Part shown: one piece after another, positions 24,501 through 37,226 of the stretch
Position numbering within the stretch: the stretch's first letter is position 1
Layout of the letters: the number at the start of each line of letters is the position of its first letter
Assembly: GCA_008360975.2 (NCBI GenBank)
Contig: CM039199.1
Location: forward strand, 682,001 to 746,000
Reading direction: 5' to 3'
Origin: Lichenostomus cassidix
Lineage: Eukaryota; Chordata; Aves; Passeriformes; Meliphagidae
DNA length: 64,000 bases
Program-made: the position numbers and the translations under genes
Notes under the pieces: generated by a model
Told to the model about the DNA's origin: nothing
The model's input: only the letters and a program-made list of their open reading frames with translations
The model's database searches: none

Positions 24501-27275
24501 TTTTGTCACAGCTGCTTGCAGTCAGACTGGAGTGAAGGACTTAGAAAGAAGCTCCGGAAGCATTTCAGGACATGTTTGTGCACACACAGGTTGATCGACT
24601 AGTGACAAGCTGACCAGCCAGCTGGGCTCTGTCACCTGTGGTGAGGAACTGTAGCACCAGGATTTGCTATGACATAAACTTCCTCTGTTTCATCAGCATC
24701 CCTGAGGTGTTGGAATCACACTGAAGCATAAACCACAACACTGGTATGACAGCATGTTAAATAAGAGAAAGCCCAGTCACTATACTTGCATCACCAGCTC
24801 TAAGGGTCAAATGCATCCAGCTTCCTCAATAATCCTCCTGCATTTCCATCAGAATAACTGTAGCTTTGTGTGAAAAGTATCTACTTTAGTTCCTTGCATT
24901 AAAAAAAAACCAAACCCAAAACAATTAGAAAAGAATGCTCATCTCCCAAGTTCTGCTGTGGATTTTGTCACCCAGCAGAGGGAGGCCACTTGCAAGTTGA
25001 TGAGAGCAATTTGTGAGTACAACAATAAGCACTACAGGGGTATCCAAGATGGAAAGCCATAGGCTTCCTTGTTGGAAAGGAAAGGTGCATCTCCCACATC
25101 TTTGGCAAAGATTTTCTTCGCTCTTCTGTAGGTGCCTGAGGAGCACACAGCCCCCTGCTCTCAGCAGAGCCCAGCTGCACAGCCCACACCCCCCATACAC
25201 TATTTTCAGAGCATGTTGCCTGGAGGATGTATAGAGCAAAGGTGTAATTAATCACTAGGAGCAATTTTCCCTCAGCTACTTCAGACTTTCCATTGCAGAA
25301 TGTACCATAATGTCTCAGCTGCTAGCAATCAAGTCCCAAAATGACCAATTCATAGTCCTAATCAGTTCTGAAATTAAACACCCCTCCCAACATCCCATCC
25401 CTCAGAAACAAGACTAAAAATACTATTTGTCAAAAGTCTAACAAAAACACCCCACACTCTCAAACTCATGCAGTGTGAAGATAAGGAGCAGTACTCTATT
25501 TTTCAGAGTTTGTTCATTGGGTCCCTTAAACATAATTGCATATAATAGAAAAATATAGTATTTAAATATTGCCATAAATGAGACCCAAAGGAAACATATT
25601 TTCTTAATAAAATGCAGAAAATGTTTGAACTAAGAAGACCTAAATGTTAAATTCAATTGTCTTCCATTTTCATGCTGTGTAGAGAAGACTTTGAGCTCAG
25701 AATGTCATGTTTTTTCAACTCCTCTTCCCTGTTAATTTGATAGGTTAATTATGTGACATACATGAAGCACCTAAGACTAATGATAAATAATTTAGTGTTT
25801 GACACTCACAGTGAATGCACATAGTGATAGGTTTGTAGTTAGAAACAGAAAAAGTCCATTCAGTGGCTTCACAGATAATGGCACTTGGCATGCATGGGAA
25901 AAGCACAATAGCAAAGCATTCTTTTTGAGAGCTATTTTCTAGCAAGTTTTAAGTCTTGATTTATCAAAACAAGGAATGTTCAACCAGGCTGTTACTGTTT
26001 AAAATATTGTTCCTGATAATCCGGCTCCTTGATTCCCAAAGTGGGGAGTGGATGAGGGGCAGGTGAGCCACAGGGACAGCAGCAAAATCCTCCCCTGAGA
26101 CAGGGCGAGAGAACAGCAGCCAGTGCAGCAGCTGTGTACCTCTGGTCATCACCAGTTCTCAGGTTTGCTTACAGCTGCAAACAAAAGGAATGCCAAACTG
26201 CATCTGGGAAAAGCTTAGAACAGATCCCTAGGAATTTAGCTGGAAATAACTGAAAGAAAGGTCTGCACAAGTGAAGAAGGCGTTGTGACACTGGTTGCTC
26301 AGTTGTCTCAGTAACAGCCCGATGGTAACACTGTTCACTGTACTCCCACACTGGATATGACTTCTTGGCTATATAAGATCACTTGCCATTTCTCGATTTT
26401 TTCCAGATTTAAATGGTTTTAAGCTCTGAATAGTCTGTCTTGATGATGTGTAATTCCAGTTAGGTTTATGAACAAAAGGTGATTTGTATGTGTATGTGTG
26501 CACCAAAGGTTTTGTCTGTGCTGGCCCGGAAATCCCGTCTTTGTGGTTTGCTGTACTCAGCAACGCCTCTGTTCCCCATCCTGCCTCTGCTGCCCAGGGT
26601 GTGCCTGTGCTTCAGGCTGCAGGGACCCCAGCAGGGACACACCTGGCACTGTGTGTGCATGTGGCTGCTCAAGACAGCTGATCACCCACCCGACTACTCC
26701 AGAACCATCCTCATTTAAACCTTCTCATGCAGGGTCATGTGCCAGTTAGAAAAGGGGAGGGGGGAAACTAAAATGGAGAGAAAATAACTTGCAGTAACAT
26801 TAGATAAAATTGTTACCTTACAAAGGAGATGTGTGACACCCAGCACATCAGAAAGTATTACTTCCTTAAAGAAGGCTGGGCTTGAATATCATGCACCAAA
26901 TTTTGCTGAAGATTAAATGCTAATAATCAGATCAAATGTGGATATACGAGATGGGAGATGAGGCTGGGAAATTGCTTGCCAGACTAAACAAAGAGGAGGA
27001 TAGCACTAAAGTTATTAGCTCAATTAAGGAGAAAGATGGTTTGATGAAAACCAACACTCACTAAAATAAATCAAGTATTTAGAATACTAAAAAAAACACC
27101 AAACCCAAACCAACTTAAATCTGTGGACAGCTTTTCTCTGACATCCTCTGTGCCAGTGCAATCTACAGACTTCTGTATTTATAAATGAGTATTACAAGAA
27201 GTTATCTGCAAGAAGTAAATATAACAACATTTAGCAGCCCTTCAATATTTTAGGAAGGGTTACTCAAATGGATCT
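21510..27275. other. Unique AT-rich DNA, no gene seen
   Basis: No exon, RNA gene or full repeat could be supported over this long stretch. An A-rich stub at 24900-24921 (A9 then CCAAACCCAAAAC) resembles a retroposon tail without a body. Open frames at 24925-25264 and 26466-26749 occur on both strands at once and show no protein family. Confidence 0.5.
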
Positions 27276-27333
27276 CACAGATGGGAAATTGCTATTATCC
27301 CTTATTATCCCACAGATGGGAAATTGCTATTAT
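27276..27333 (+). repeat. 35-bp tandem duplication, two copies
   Basis: The 23-base word CACAGATGGGAAATTGCTATTAT begins at 27276 and again at 27311, a period of 35 bases. The two copies are identical over that word, which points to a fairly recent slippage or unequal-exchange event. Confidence 0.9.
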
Positions 27334-30300
27334 ATGTTTTTTATGGACAGGAAGGGACAACACTCATGGCTGCACCTTTCCCTGTTCTTACCTGCATCCC
27401 TTGGGCTCAGGGCAGTACATGGCTCTCCTGGTGCTCATCCCCTCGTGGGCCAGCTGTGAGGCTGTGAACTCTGATTTCAAGATTGATTTCAATGCTGAAG
27501 CATTAAAGCAGCATTTTAGGTACCAGTGATCCCCAGTGCAAGATATTGGTGGATGTTTATGAAGCATTTTCTTACATCCCAGTCTGTTAACTTTTCATTA
27601 ATTCAGGGATAGCTCTAGAAACATAAAATGTGTAACAACGGATTGCCTACGTGATAACTAAAAAAGAAAAGAAAATCACTATCTTATACTCCAGAGGGCC
27701 TCACTAATTGACCTGACATGCTTATTAAGCAGTTTTGATCAGAAATTATTAACATTATCCAACTAGACCAATTAGAGCTCAGAAAAGGGGGGAAAAAAAA
27801 GAGCTTGGAATATTATAGAAGCCTCAATTTGAACAGCATCATTTGCAATATGAAATACCAGCTGATTCAGCAAACAAGTAGAAGTCTGGGAAACAAGTTA
27901 TAACCCATGACACAAGGAAATAATAGATAAACTGAAAAGCCATGACAAAACGTTTTCTTCAGGGCAGACACGCAGAAGACCTTTAAAACTTATTATCACC
28001 TCTAGAAGAGGTGGGCAGAAGACAGAGTAGTTTATCTGGTGCAGCAGCACTAAGTGTTGGTTCCACACCAGACCCCCTGTGGATAGCTGAGAAACAGCCT
28101 GTGGGAAGTCTGCGCTGGAAATTTACCCTTGAGAGACACTGTTAGGAATTGCTGTTTGTTGTTGCCACTGCAGAAGACTGGAGATCTCAAATCTAACTAT
28201 CCTAAATGCAAAGGAAGAGACAACTCTACTAACAGACAGGGATATGATTGCACACACGGGACAAGGTCCCCCACATGCTTTCACTAAACCATCTCAGTAC
28301 CTCTCCTGATGAGCTTTTATTCCTGTTTTCAGCTGCAAGGTGGCATGGCCTGTCCCAGGCACACCATCCCTAGCTTCACATTCCAGATAGTCCCCAGCCA
28401 TGTGGTGCTGCTGAACTGTGTGCCAACATGTCCCTTCCTGAGACACCTTCTCCATGTGGGAGAACGAAGGAGCACTTGGCTAGAATAGCAGGAGGAATAT
28501 CAAGCTGCCGTGACAATGAATTGTACAGATTTAATTTTTTTCTGGCAGAAAGTTGTCTGGAGAATTTGAGCAGGTGCACAGAGAGTCTGGGATTTTCAGA
28601 ACAAACATTTTGGTCTTTAGATCTGAGATAATATGGCCCCAGGGAGAACGTTCAGTAAAACAGTGTATGAAAACCTTAGTGAATGGAAGTTCCCTGCCAC
28701 AAAATGTCACATTTATAACTGCCTATTTAGGAATTTAACGAATGTCAGAGAGGTTGGTTAAAGATTTTGTGCTTTTGTTTGTCCTACTCATACCTGTTTT
28801 CACAAACAAGTGTGTTCCTGTGTGTGTAACACAGGAAGTTGTCAGATCCTGTAGGATACTAGCTGCAAATCTCAGCATCTCAAGGTACTGTCTTGCAACT
28901 TCATCTTCTCTTAGTGGCACCAGAAAACTAATTCCTTTTTGCACAAGAGAAACAGTCTGAAATCTCAAACTTCATGGGAACATGAAATATTCAAGGAATT
29001 TTTTTCATCTTAAACCTTGATGCATACTTTGCATTCTTGCATATCACCAAAGTTTCTGTCATCTCAGGGAATATGGATTTCAAGGCTTAGATTCAGTTGG
29101 ACTGACTAATTACTTGTGTTGTAATGATCAACCTGCTTAATTTATCACTTCTTTGAACATTTAATTAGCCAACAGTGCAAGACAATTTAGTTCTGAATTA
29201 GGATAAATTAAAATGCTAGCTTTGCAGCATTAAGGATATGTGAACCACCACCAATTGCTCCTATGAAAACATTCAACTAGCAGAGAGGAGAATGCAAAGA
29301 TCTCAGCCAGGTTAATGATTCTGAATGAACAGCCTTTGAAAAGCTACCTGTGAAATGTGTCTGTTTCATCACATGTCAATCTGCCTATGCTGAAAGATAA
29401 AAACAAAGAGCTGAAAATGGTGATTTCCTCCTCATCCTCTATGCTTGACTCCAGCTCCTTCAAGTGCGGGAGGCTCCTCAGGCCCATGCATCCACTCCTA
29501 CCCCTGGGTAGCTGGGGTCCCAGTTTAATCCCTGTACACATCCATTTGGGGCAAGGTTGCATGTTTTCCTATAAGCAAAGTTCTAATTCATATTTTTGCA
29601 ACTGCTTCGGAGCTGCCCTGGTATCAGGCAGTTAAATGTTCTTAGACTAATAGAGAATAATAAACCTGAATATAGAACTTTAATAGAAAAAAATGAGCAG
29701 TGGAGATGGTTTAAGATTAACAGTCCATGGAGACGCTTTTGTGAAGATACCCAAACTACTTCCATTATGTGTGCTGTCATTTGGCTTCCGTGACTAAGCC
29801 ATTGTTATAAACTGAAAAGAACCACGGATAACACTTTCAAAAGTGCAAAGAACCGCAGGTCTAATTCTTGCTGGTTTTCTGAGAGTCTCATTCTCAGCCT
29901 TGCACCTGCAGCATACATTTAGGCACTTTGTATATGTTTTACAGAATTACTGTGGAAAGGATGAGACTCGATATCTTTGTGTGTCTTGATATCTTGGTCA
30001 AAGCCACAAAAGGAAAAACTGACTGTCCAAATCCTTGGGCTGTTTTGACCTCTGAGAGTCTTTGTTCTTGAGGTGTTTATTCAAAACTTGAGCACACATT
30101 GTAGAACAGAGATGAGGACCAGTGAATGCATTTCTTTCTTGTCTAATGAATAAAACTCTACAAATGCAACCACCAGTGAGATGCAAATGCATTCAGAATC
30201 TGCCATAGAGTCCTAAGAGGTGCCTGTATACATCAGTATCAGACATTTACTAATACAGAAAACAGGGGTGGCAAGCAGCAATACCAGTTTAGTTCCAAAT

Positions 30301-30755
30301 AATTTTGACTACACTTTGCAATGGTGTATTTAGTGCTAATTAGTCCATTTTGAATTGTTTGCCCAAAATATACAATAATAACATTTCATTAAAAAGCCTT
30401 CAATTAAAGAAGAGAGAAAAAACTTCTTATCAGAAAGCTATCTGCACACATATTATATCCACACATCCCATATCTGCACACTGTATAATCAAGCATGCTC
30501 AAATTAGAGATGAAATTGCAGCTTTTCTGTTACCATGAGAACAGCAATATTTCTCACAGCCTGTTAAAATTATTAACTCAAGGAGCTTATATCTTTTTAA
30601 ACTTCATTATTATTTATCTAGGGTTGTACAAGCTTTGGCTGTGCCCACACTACCCAGCATTAATCACATCTCAAGTGAACTACTGCCAGCATGGAGAGAG
30701 CCTCCACCATTTTTTGCCAGCCACTATAATTAGCTTTTATCCTTCTGTTGTGTGG
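27334..30755. other. Unique AT-rich DNA, no gene seen
   Basis: No exon or repeat is supportable. Bases 27690-27880 and 29090-29240 are rich in TTAATTA/AATTAG words and are raised as candidate regulatory DNA. Confidence 0.5.
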
Positions 30756-30815
30756 GGTTTTTTTGTGGGTTTGGGGTTTTTTTTGTTTGGTTGGTTTTTG
30801 GTTTTTTTGTGGTGG
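30756..30815 (+). repeat. G/T-rich low-complexity tract
   Basis: Sixty bases made almost entirely of G and T (GGGG-T7-GTGGG-TTT-GGGG-T8 and so on), followed by GGTGGTAGTAGTAG. On the opposite strand this is an A/C-rich tract that encodes a spurious Lys/Pro/Gln-rich peptide. It has three G-runs of three or more, one short of a standard four-run G-quadruplex. Confidence 0.85.
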
Positions 30816-30929
30816 TAGTAGTAGCCATGTGTGGACATTACAGTGGAAACTGTTACAATGAAAAAACCAGAAAAGCTTACAGGACTCTTGCAGCCTGTGC
30901 TCCACAGCAGTGAGCAAGTTCAGTGGTGG

Positions 30930-31515
30930 TCTAAGTTCAGCGCTGTGGGGAAAAGGAATGGTAATGAGAGCCTCAAACCCTTTCCTCGCAGGCAGTATAA
31001 GGCCAGGCCTCGGTGCCGGCACTGTCACCCCGAGGCTGAGGTTGCCATGGCAATGTGCGGGGAGGCCAGCCTTACTCCAGCAGGACGAGGGCTGTGTGTT
31101 TTCCCATCTGGTGCTGACTCGATCCTCTGACGCACAGCCTGCCCTGTCCTCTCCTTCTCACCTCAGCAGCAATTGGAACAGTTTGCTTTCAGCAGAGAGA
31201 GGGTGAGGAAAAGCCGCTGTGAGTGTTTGGCCGAGTGCAAAGGAGATTAACGGCAGGAGTGTAGGTCTGAGCCGAAGATCCTGCTGGCAGCGAGCACTGG
31301 CAGCAGAGCTGGCCTGATTCATGCTGCACTTCATATGCTTTACATGTCCTGGTAGCTCAAAGGAGATGGAGGGGACATTTGGAAAAACGAAGGATTCCAG
31401 CTGCCTTGTTACATGCTGACACTGGAGTCACTGTAGCTGCCTGGGCAATCCATCATGCTTTGGCTCCCACATAGCTGCCAGCTTTCGGGTTATTCCGGGA
31501 AAAGGGGACTCATTT
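30930..31515. other. CpG-richer patch, possible decayed CpG island or regulatory element
   Basis: I count roughly 17 CpG dinucleotides here, clearly more than in neighbouring stretches of equal length. There are GC-rich words such as GGTGCCGGCAC and GCGGGGAGGCC near 31010-31070. Open frames occur on both strands but resemble no known protein. It could be a weak promoter, an enhancer that stays unmethylated, or a young repeat I fail to recognise. Confidence 0.35.
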
Positions 31516-34500
31516 CGCCATGTGTCAAAAGGAAACACAGATGAATTCCAGTGTGGGGCTCCACAGCTTAGAGGTGTTTCAGTTTTCTTCATGACATGCT
31601 CATTACTCTACTCCTGCAGCTGTCCCAGAGCAGGACAGATAAAAGTTGTAGGATTTCAAAAGTCACATTCACAGAATTCCTTTACAATTCTGATTCTCTT
31701 CTTTTGTTTAATTGCTACTTAGATGCAGTCAAATAGGCTCCAGAACTTAAAGATGAGCTGTGTTGTCTCCTTTGGTTTCCTGCTGGGCTATCAGACCAGC
31801 TCAGAGACAGTGGCACAAGCCCAGGAAGGAAAGTGAGAGAGTGGCAGTGCACCTTGGGACATCTTAACAGCCTCCCGGAGCCCCTGACTCTGCAGGTGCT
31901 CAGTGGGACCACTATACATGTGCAAAGGTTGGGCCACACAATAGAGTCTTGCACTCTGCAAGGGCAATACGAGTAAGAATCACCTTGAATTCCTGTCCTT
32001 TCTTTCTTGTTTTTCTGGGGATAAAAATAATCCCTGTAAACAGGCCCTGAACTTACCTTGTCAGTTTTCAGACCCTCGAGGGCTTTGTGCCCCATGTCTG
32101 TGCAGCAGGGCCTTCACCAAGAGCTGAGCTGGAGGCCACCCTCACCAGTTCTGTTCTCAGAACAGCTCTTGTGCTTGTAAATCACAGAGGTTAGGGCAAC
32201 CAGCTCAGAGGTGTTTTCCAGTAAATCTTTGCAACCACATCGTTTTAGTTTTGCTTGGGTCCTTACAAAGTACAAAATATTTCCAGAGGGAAAAATACCT
32301 TCTGATTGGAGAGCAGCCCTTTACCCCTCACTATAACCCATTTTTAAGTATGCTCAGGCATGAGGCAGGCAGGCAGACTGGTTCCAGCACAGCCAGGTTA
32401 TTACAACCTGTCCCCAAACCACATAACATTTGATGTGTGCACCTGACCTGCATTTTACCTGTATGAACAGGGCCCGGCTCAGTGTATTTTCTGCAGCATT
32501 CACAATAAAGCAAACTAAGCTGACACTTCTCAATTCTACTGAATTACTAGTTTTTTAATGGCTTTGTATTACCTTGCTATCTATTAGATTTTTGGCTGCT
32601 TGTAAATCCAAAATTTCTTGTTACCCAATGTTTCCAGTAGTTTTGCTGCCTCATCTTCTGAAGACTCCAAGGCTTTTGTGATCAATAGCCACTTATTATA
32701 TTGAAAGCAGAAGTAGAATAATGAAGATATGTTCATTCTAAAGGAGGAATATCTCAATAGATGAAAATAGCTTTGAAGATAAGGAATGCCCATGAATTCA
32801 GGAGAAAATAATAAGATTCCAGAGATAAAGTAAACTATAACAATCTTTATGATAATGGGAGAGGAACACATTAAGAATTTTATTAGCAAGAACTACAAAA
32901 ATTAGCTCTCTCCATTTTCTTCTTAGAACCAGTGAACATTTTGTTTCCATAATAAAAACAGCAATGAAAAGAAAATTGGACACAGGGCATTACACTTTTT
33001 CCTCTGGAGGGGTTAGACGATTTCTCTTCTCTGCAGAGCAATGTGGACAATCAAGGCTGTAACTCTGCAGGACATGGTGCATGTCACAGGTGTGCCATCT
33101 CACCCCCAGCTCCCTCCACTTCACAGATCCCATTGCATTTGCTGAGCACAGCCCTGGGAGAGTCCCATCTCCTCAACTAGTCACCCCAGAACAGTAATCA
33201 TCGATATACTGATGGATGAAGCGGAAATTTTTCCTTTATTCCTTTTCTGCACAGTGACTACAAATGAAGATGGGGCAGGAGTCTGTATCCACAGGGTGCT
33301 CCAGTACAGGACCTCCTGGCAGATGCTGACACTGCCTGGCCTGAGCAGGCCAAGAAGCACCACAGTATAACAGACACAGTACCTTGAGCTCAGGGAGAAA
33401 AAAGATGTGCCACACTGAAACTGCAGTAAGAGGCTTCTTAGGGCCTCCTCCCTGCTTGCTTTAATAATCAGGTAAGGATTTGCAGATTGCAGAGAAAGTA
33501 CAAGTGGCAAAAGACTCACGATGAAGTTCAGGAGAGTAGAAAAATCCTACAAACAGACCCACTGGTACACCTGCAGGGAGCAGAAATCAGCTGGGAACAG
33601 CTTTGGATATGTTCCTGAAGGAGAAGGAAGAAACTGCTCAGCTTAACTGAGTCATAGGTTCAGACTAAAGAACCAACATCTCTGGCACTTCAGGCTGTGA
33701 CTCAGTTACTAGAGTAGTTTTCTTAATCTCTGACAGAAAGAGTAAATACTACAAAGTGTTTGGTGCAAGAGCAGCTTCCTCAGTCAGAAAAAAATGGAGA
33801 GACAATTTAGAAATGTCGATTCAACATTAACTTGAATTCAGACTCCTGAGGTTTTGCAACATGACAGTCACCACCTGGAGCTGCAGGGCTGTAGCTGTGA
33901 TATGCTTCAGGATTAGAGATTCCTGCATCTTTAGCTTTTCTAAAACACTTTTCAGCAATCCGCATAAGCTGAATCATCCCTTCTTAGCACCATCCTAGAG
34001 ATATGGAACTTGAAGTTCATGAATGCGCCATTGCCAAAGCCCAAATTCAGTAGCTGGCAACTGAAGCCTCACTCTCTGGGATCTTTTCTCCCATCTGAAT
34101 AAAATGTGCACAGTATTCAGGACCAAAATGCATCGCCTTGTAATTATCATTATGCTGCATTTTGAAGCCCATTTATCACTTCTCAGGAGCCATTTGTAGT
34201 ATCATAACTTTGCTCACTTCCTCACTAAAAAAAATTAGCTGTTTCCAATACCCAATCCTGCAAGAGTAGATTGTGTTCAGTGATTGCTCCAACGGCCTTG
34301 CCAGTGAATTGAAACACTTTTTGCTAGGGCCATTAAGCAGGCTAGGGGAATGTTCATGTATGTTTAATGCTCACAAAATCAGTACAATTGAATTCCAAGG
34401 ATCAGAGGGAAAACAAGTAAAATTAGAAAGGCTGATGAAATGAACAAGGAAAAATGTGCTCACGTTGCTAAAGAACCTGAGCTTGTAAAATCTGGCTTTG

Positions 34501-37121
34501 GGATTTTTTGCAGGCTTGAGATGTAGGAGTGTTAACCTGGATAAGTTTATCTACTCAATTATCTTGGTATAAGCACTAGCTCTAAACCAGGACACTGCAT
34601 CCCAGGGCCATTACAGCTCCTATAAAGCTCAGTCAACCAATCCGACTCATTTAAGGCTTCAAGTTTACTGAATTCCTGGACAGACAGCACTGAAGAGTTA
34701 ACTGAACACAACATCTTCGCATTGTGGGGGCCCAGTCAGTGCCCAGGCTCAGATAAGATTCACAGTATTACTTTGGATGTAGAAGTTACTCAGTATGTAC
34801 TCTGAGCTGATGTTGCGCTAGGCCAGTTGATAAAGACTGTTTTCCTGTTCAAAGGTGGACAATGGATTCTGTGTGTTTCTGCAGTGAGACATGAGACAGG
34901 CTGACTGACTTCCAGGGTACGACAGGACCATACTGCCAATTCTCCTTCTCTTTCATTGCTCTCCTTCCTTTCCAAACATAGAGGAAGACCTCACATCTAT
35001 TTTCTGAATAACAGCAGCTGTGGCAACTTATCCCAGAGAGGGATGTCTTCCTTCAAGTATTTCTGCCAACATCTCATGCTGCTTCAGCATGCATAGGGTG
35101 AAGGCATTTCTCTTCAGGCTGCTCTGTGATGTCCATGAGAAGCAATGCATACTCCCCCCTTTTCTGTGCCTCCAAACCCAATCCCCAGCACTGAAGGCCA
35201 TCTCACAGTAACCAGCAAGGTAAACCATCCCCTCTTCTCTTTTTGGAACCTTTTCTATTTTAAACAAGTGACAGGTTGACATACATGGCTGCCATCCCTT
35301 TGAATCATTAAACTGCTATGGATCTTGTTTATTGCCCTTGATTATGAGTCCTCTCTCTTCACCAAGCAGTAAATAAAGGCTTTTGACTTTAAACACAGCT
35401 CAGGTATGTCATGACTGCAAACAGCCTGCTGCTCTCTCAACATGTTTATCTAATGTCTGCAGGAGTAAGAACAGGGAGCAGGAGAGCAGATGGTGCAGCT
35501 ATCTCAGTGCAGAGAGTACAGGCTATGGATGCAATATGTACATAGCCAGTATTTTCTAATGCAACACTATAATTACTGCGGAGAGGATTTTATTTTTAAA
35601 CTTCAGCTTAAATAAGATGATTGCTTCAGACCACAACAGCTCAAGTGCAGCTGGAGTGATAGCAAGCCTTGTCTCCAGACACAAGGGAGAATCCCAAATA
35701 TACGGGCTAAGATGAGCAGGAACGTGAGACAGAGCAGGAGAGCAATAAACTACTGAAGGCAAAAGGGATTTCCAGTACAACCTGTGACTGAAGTATCCTC
35801 TCAAAAAAATATTTCTCCTCGTCTTTAGAAACATATTGGAGTGGTGGGAGGGGGCTGGTATACTTTGAAAAGAGTATCAGTGGAAGCAGCTCAAAACAGG
35901 GAAGTTGTGTAAAGGGAAGCTGCAAAACTAATGAGGAAAACAACTGAAAGCAGCAGTAGGGTCTTTCTGGGGGAAGGGAACTGGTGCAAATAAAGGTCAG
36001 CACTGGGACCAGATGGTGAGCAGCTAGTAACCAGCAACTGTTCCATCATCCAAATACTTGCCTCTTTCCCCTCACATGACATGCATTATTCAGTAGCAGC
36101 AGAGTTTTGAAGGCCTAATTAATCCTTGCAATCAAGTTAAGTTTTCGGTACTTAGAACTAAGTTAAGTGTGGTATTTTGATCTGGTTCAATAAATAGCCT
36201 GTGTCACTTATCTCCCTCTCTCATGCAGACTCTCTGAAAAACTAAATTGAGCATGCTGAAATTTGTTTAGTGAAAAGGTTTTCTTCAGAAGTTGTCTCAG
36301 AGAGTGAGGCAGTAGCTCAAGGAGGACTGTATCGCTTTGAAATGGGACTAGGGACTATTAGTTATTTTGGTACAGAACGGACAGAGATGGGGAAAATAAA
36401 AGCTTGGGCTATTTTTCAGTCCTCCCAGTTTAGAAGAGAGAGAGTGAAGGTGCTTCACTGGCTGATGGGTGCCATGCAGGGAGACAAAACAGGCTGTCCT
36501 TGCCCCAAGGGCTCAGCCCCAACAGCCATCCCGTGTGGTATGGGGCCCTGGCAGAAGTGCCCCACAACACCCTGTGTGTTGTGATCCACCACAGCATCGA
36601 GGGCTAGGGCCTGCATTTAGGTAAGATGTAACAAAAATAGCAGCAGCAGTAATGGAATCTTTGACACAACAAAGGAGCCACAGTGTTGCCCTCCAATAGT
36701 CACTCCTGCCAGGCAATTGGAGAATGTTTTCCATCTTCACTGATCTGAAGCTTTTGGAATGAATATACACTTTCTATTTCTGAGATAACAGAAAAAATCC
36801 TTCCTGAGGATAACAGCAAAAGAATATTTAGTGACAATCAGTACTATTGCTAATTTTGCACGGTCTTCAGTAATTTACTTTCCCCGTGTCCTCATTTTCT
36901 TCATTTGCATACTACACCTTGTACCTACATCCCAAGAGCTTTAAAAGGAAAAAAGGGATTTATATTTGGCATGATACTAATCGCTTTTGCAGCATGTATA
37001 AATAACTTCTGCAGTGAAAATTTAGGCCTGTATCTGGCATATTTAGATTAATAGGTTTTTTAAACAAAAATATATAAAAAACTACAGAACACTTGAAAAT
37101 AAGTGACTGCTGTCAGGCACC
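31516..37121. other. Unique AT-rich DNA, no gene seen
   Basis: No exon, RNA gene or clear transposon. A 126-codon minus-strand open frame (32095 to 31715) has no recognisable domain. AATAAA words near 32500, 35372 and 36190 are not accompanied by LTR ends or by coding sequence. Confidence 0.5.
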
Positions 37122-37226
37122 TGGTGTGATTCTTGGGACTGTCTTAAGCAGGGCCAGGAGTTGGACTTCAATGGTCCTTGTGGATCCTTTCCAGCTCAGG
37201 ATATTCTATAATTCCGCGATTCTATT
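37122..37226 (+). mobile_element. CR1 LINE 3'-end fragment
   Basis: The segment reads GATTCTTGGGACTGTC, GCAGGGCCAGGAGTTGGACTT, TGGTCCTTGTGGATCC, CCAGCTCAGGATATTCTATA and ends in a degraded ATTCTATAATTCCGCGATTCTATT tail. This is the CR1 3' end in plus orientation, about 105 bp long and strongly 5'-truncated. Confidence 0.85.

Noticed and set aside
30756..30815. Telomere-like GGGTTTGGGGTTTT run
   Set aside because: It is irregular and not the vertebrate TTAGGG unit; simple G/T low complexity explains it.
32485..32526. Possible LTR end (CACAATAAAGCAAACTAAGCTGACA)
   Set aside because: No matching left end, TATA box or target duplication found upstream.
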